A stretch of 64,000 nt of DNA from assembly GCA_013285445.1 (NCBI GenBank), contig CP053448.1:1178001-1242000 (forward strand). The letters run 5' to 3'. How positions within the stretch are numbered: the stretch's first letter is position 1; the number at the start of each line of letters is the position of its first letter. The translations under genes were made by a program, and so were the position numbers. A model generated the notes under the pieces. The model did no database searches and was not told the origin of the DNA. It was given only the letters and a program-made list of their open reading frames with translations. Origin of the DNA: Pseudomonadota bacterium (GTDB lineage Bacteria > Pseudomonadota > Gammaproteobacteria > Xanthomonadales > Wenzhouxiangellaceae). Below are positions 63,573 through 64,000 of the stretch, one piece after another.

Positions 63573-64000
63573 TCAGCCGTCGAGCTGGCACTCGGCCGGG
63601 CGTACGTCGCCAGTCGCGCGGACCCGCCCGGGGTTCGAGACGATCACGGCACGGGCGTTATCCGGGTCGCCTGGCGGGCAGACGCGAATCGTGAGGTTCG
63701 TGCCGTAGGCTGCGCCATCAGGCCGGAAGCGAACCCGCAGACGACCGCCGGAGTGCAACACCAGTTCGTTCGTGGCGGCGACGACGCGCAGCACCCGGTC
63801 GGCCGAGGCGGGTTGGCTGTCCGTGTCGGGGTCGAGGTAGACAATCCAGCCGGCATCCCAGCGGTTGTCGTCGCTACAGTGACGGCCATCGGCGCTGGGG
63901 CAGGCGGTCACCGGGGCATTACGCACAATGGCCTCGTGACGGGCAAACTGCAGATGCGCCACGAGGCTGTTGGCGTGGCTGGTCACACGCTGCCGCTCGA
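63573..64000 (-). CDS. GspH/FimT family pseudopilin, C-terminal part (cut by window edge)
   Basis: Reads off the window end: the frame continues upstream of TSHANSLVAHLQFARHEAIVRNAPVTACPSADG, so the N-terminal prepilin helix lies outside. ANxxxxxLQFARSEAIxRxxPVTxCxS is the standard segment after the helix in FimT/GspH minor pseudopilins, followed by GWIVYLD and a C-terminal RVCPPGDPDNARAVIVSNPGRVR. Its role would be in a type IV pilus or type II secretion. About 142 residues are visible. Confidence 0.88.
   Translation of the reverse strand, partial: ERQRVTSHANSLVAHLQFARHEAIVRNAPVTACPSADGRHCSDDNRWDAGWIVYLDPDTDSQPASADRVLRVVAATNELVLHSGGRLRVRFRPDGAAYGTNLTIRVCPPGDPDNARAVIVSNPGRVRATGDVRPAECQLDG

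Overview
The window is dense, GC-rich chromosomal DNA of a gammaproteobacterium. The block mutL-miaA-hfq-hflX-hflK-hflC-DUF2065-purA, the run serS-serC-pheA-hisC-aroA-cmk-rpsA-ihfB-lapA-lapB, a LexA gene under a CTG-N10-CAG box, and intergenic heptamer and REP-like repeats all point to the Xanthomonadales/Wenzhouxiangellaceae neighbourhood. The taxon is inference: no rRNA, tRNA or phylogenetic marker was tested, and I recognised no tRNA, rRNA or CRISPR array.

Layout: (1) 1-1.7 kb, minus strand: 5' half of fbp, a chalcone-isomerase-like protein and an NTF2-like lipoprotein. (2) 1.8-8.9 kb, plus strand: a tightly overlapped operon for membrane lipid modification (acyl desaturase, FAD amine-oxidase-like protein, DUF1365, two different CFA-synthase-type methyltransferases with a DUF2878 membrane protein between them) ending in an orphan sensor histidine kinase. 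(3) 9-18.5 kb: housekeeping block mutL to serS. (4) 18.6-32 kb: aromatic and histidine biosynthesis genes, cmk, rpsA, ihfB, the LPS assembly genes lapA/lapB, and surface sugar genes. (5) 32-40.6 kb: nfuA, two periplasmic cytochromes c, glutaryl-CoA dehydrogenase, a fused branched-chain 2-oxoacid dehydrogenase E1, a TonB-like protein, icd and an omega-amidase. (6) 40.6-48.4 kb: lexA, an Slp lipoprotein, a MoxR-DUF58-TgpA cluster, phhA-phhB and an amine oxidase. (7) 48.4-56.5 kb: accessory region with an orphan terminator, a HepT/MntA toxin-antitoxin pair, a broken REP-associated tyrosine transposase, a decayed IS110/IS1111-type element, a 1159-residue secreted subtilase and remnants, part of it bracketed by a ~92-bp direct repeat. 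(8) 56.5-63.4 kb, minus strand: fatty-acid beta-oxidation regulon (PsrA-like TetR with a poly-G frameshift, fadE, FadN-type fusion, thiolase), then the truncated end of a GspH/FimT pseudopilin gene.

The most notable non-genic content is a family of repeats: two different tandem arrays (58-bp and 127-bp units) that share the same hairpin cores, and 7-bp tandem repeats at the serS-serC and fadA-fadB junctions that share a flanking motif. One array runs into a protein-coding gene and supplies its C-terminus and stop codon.
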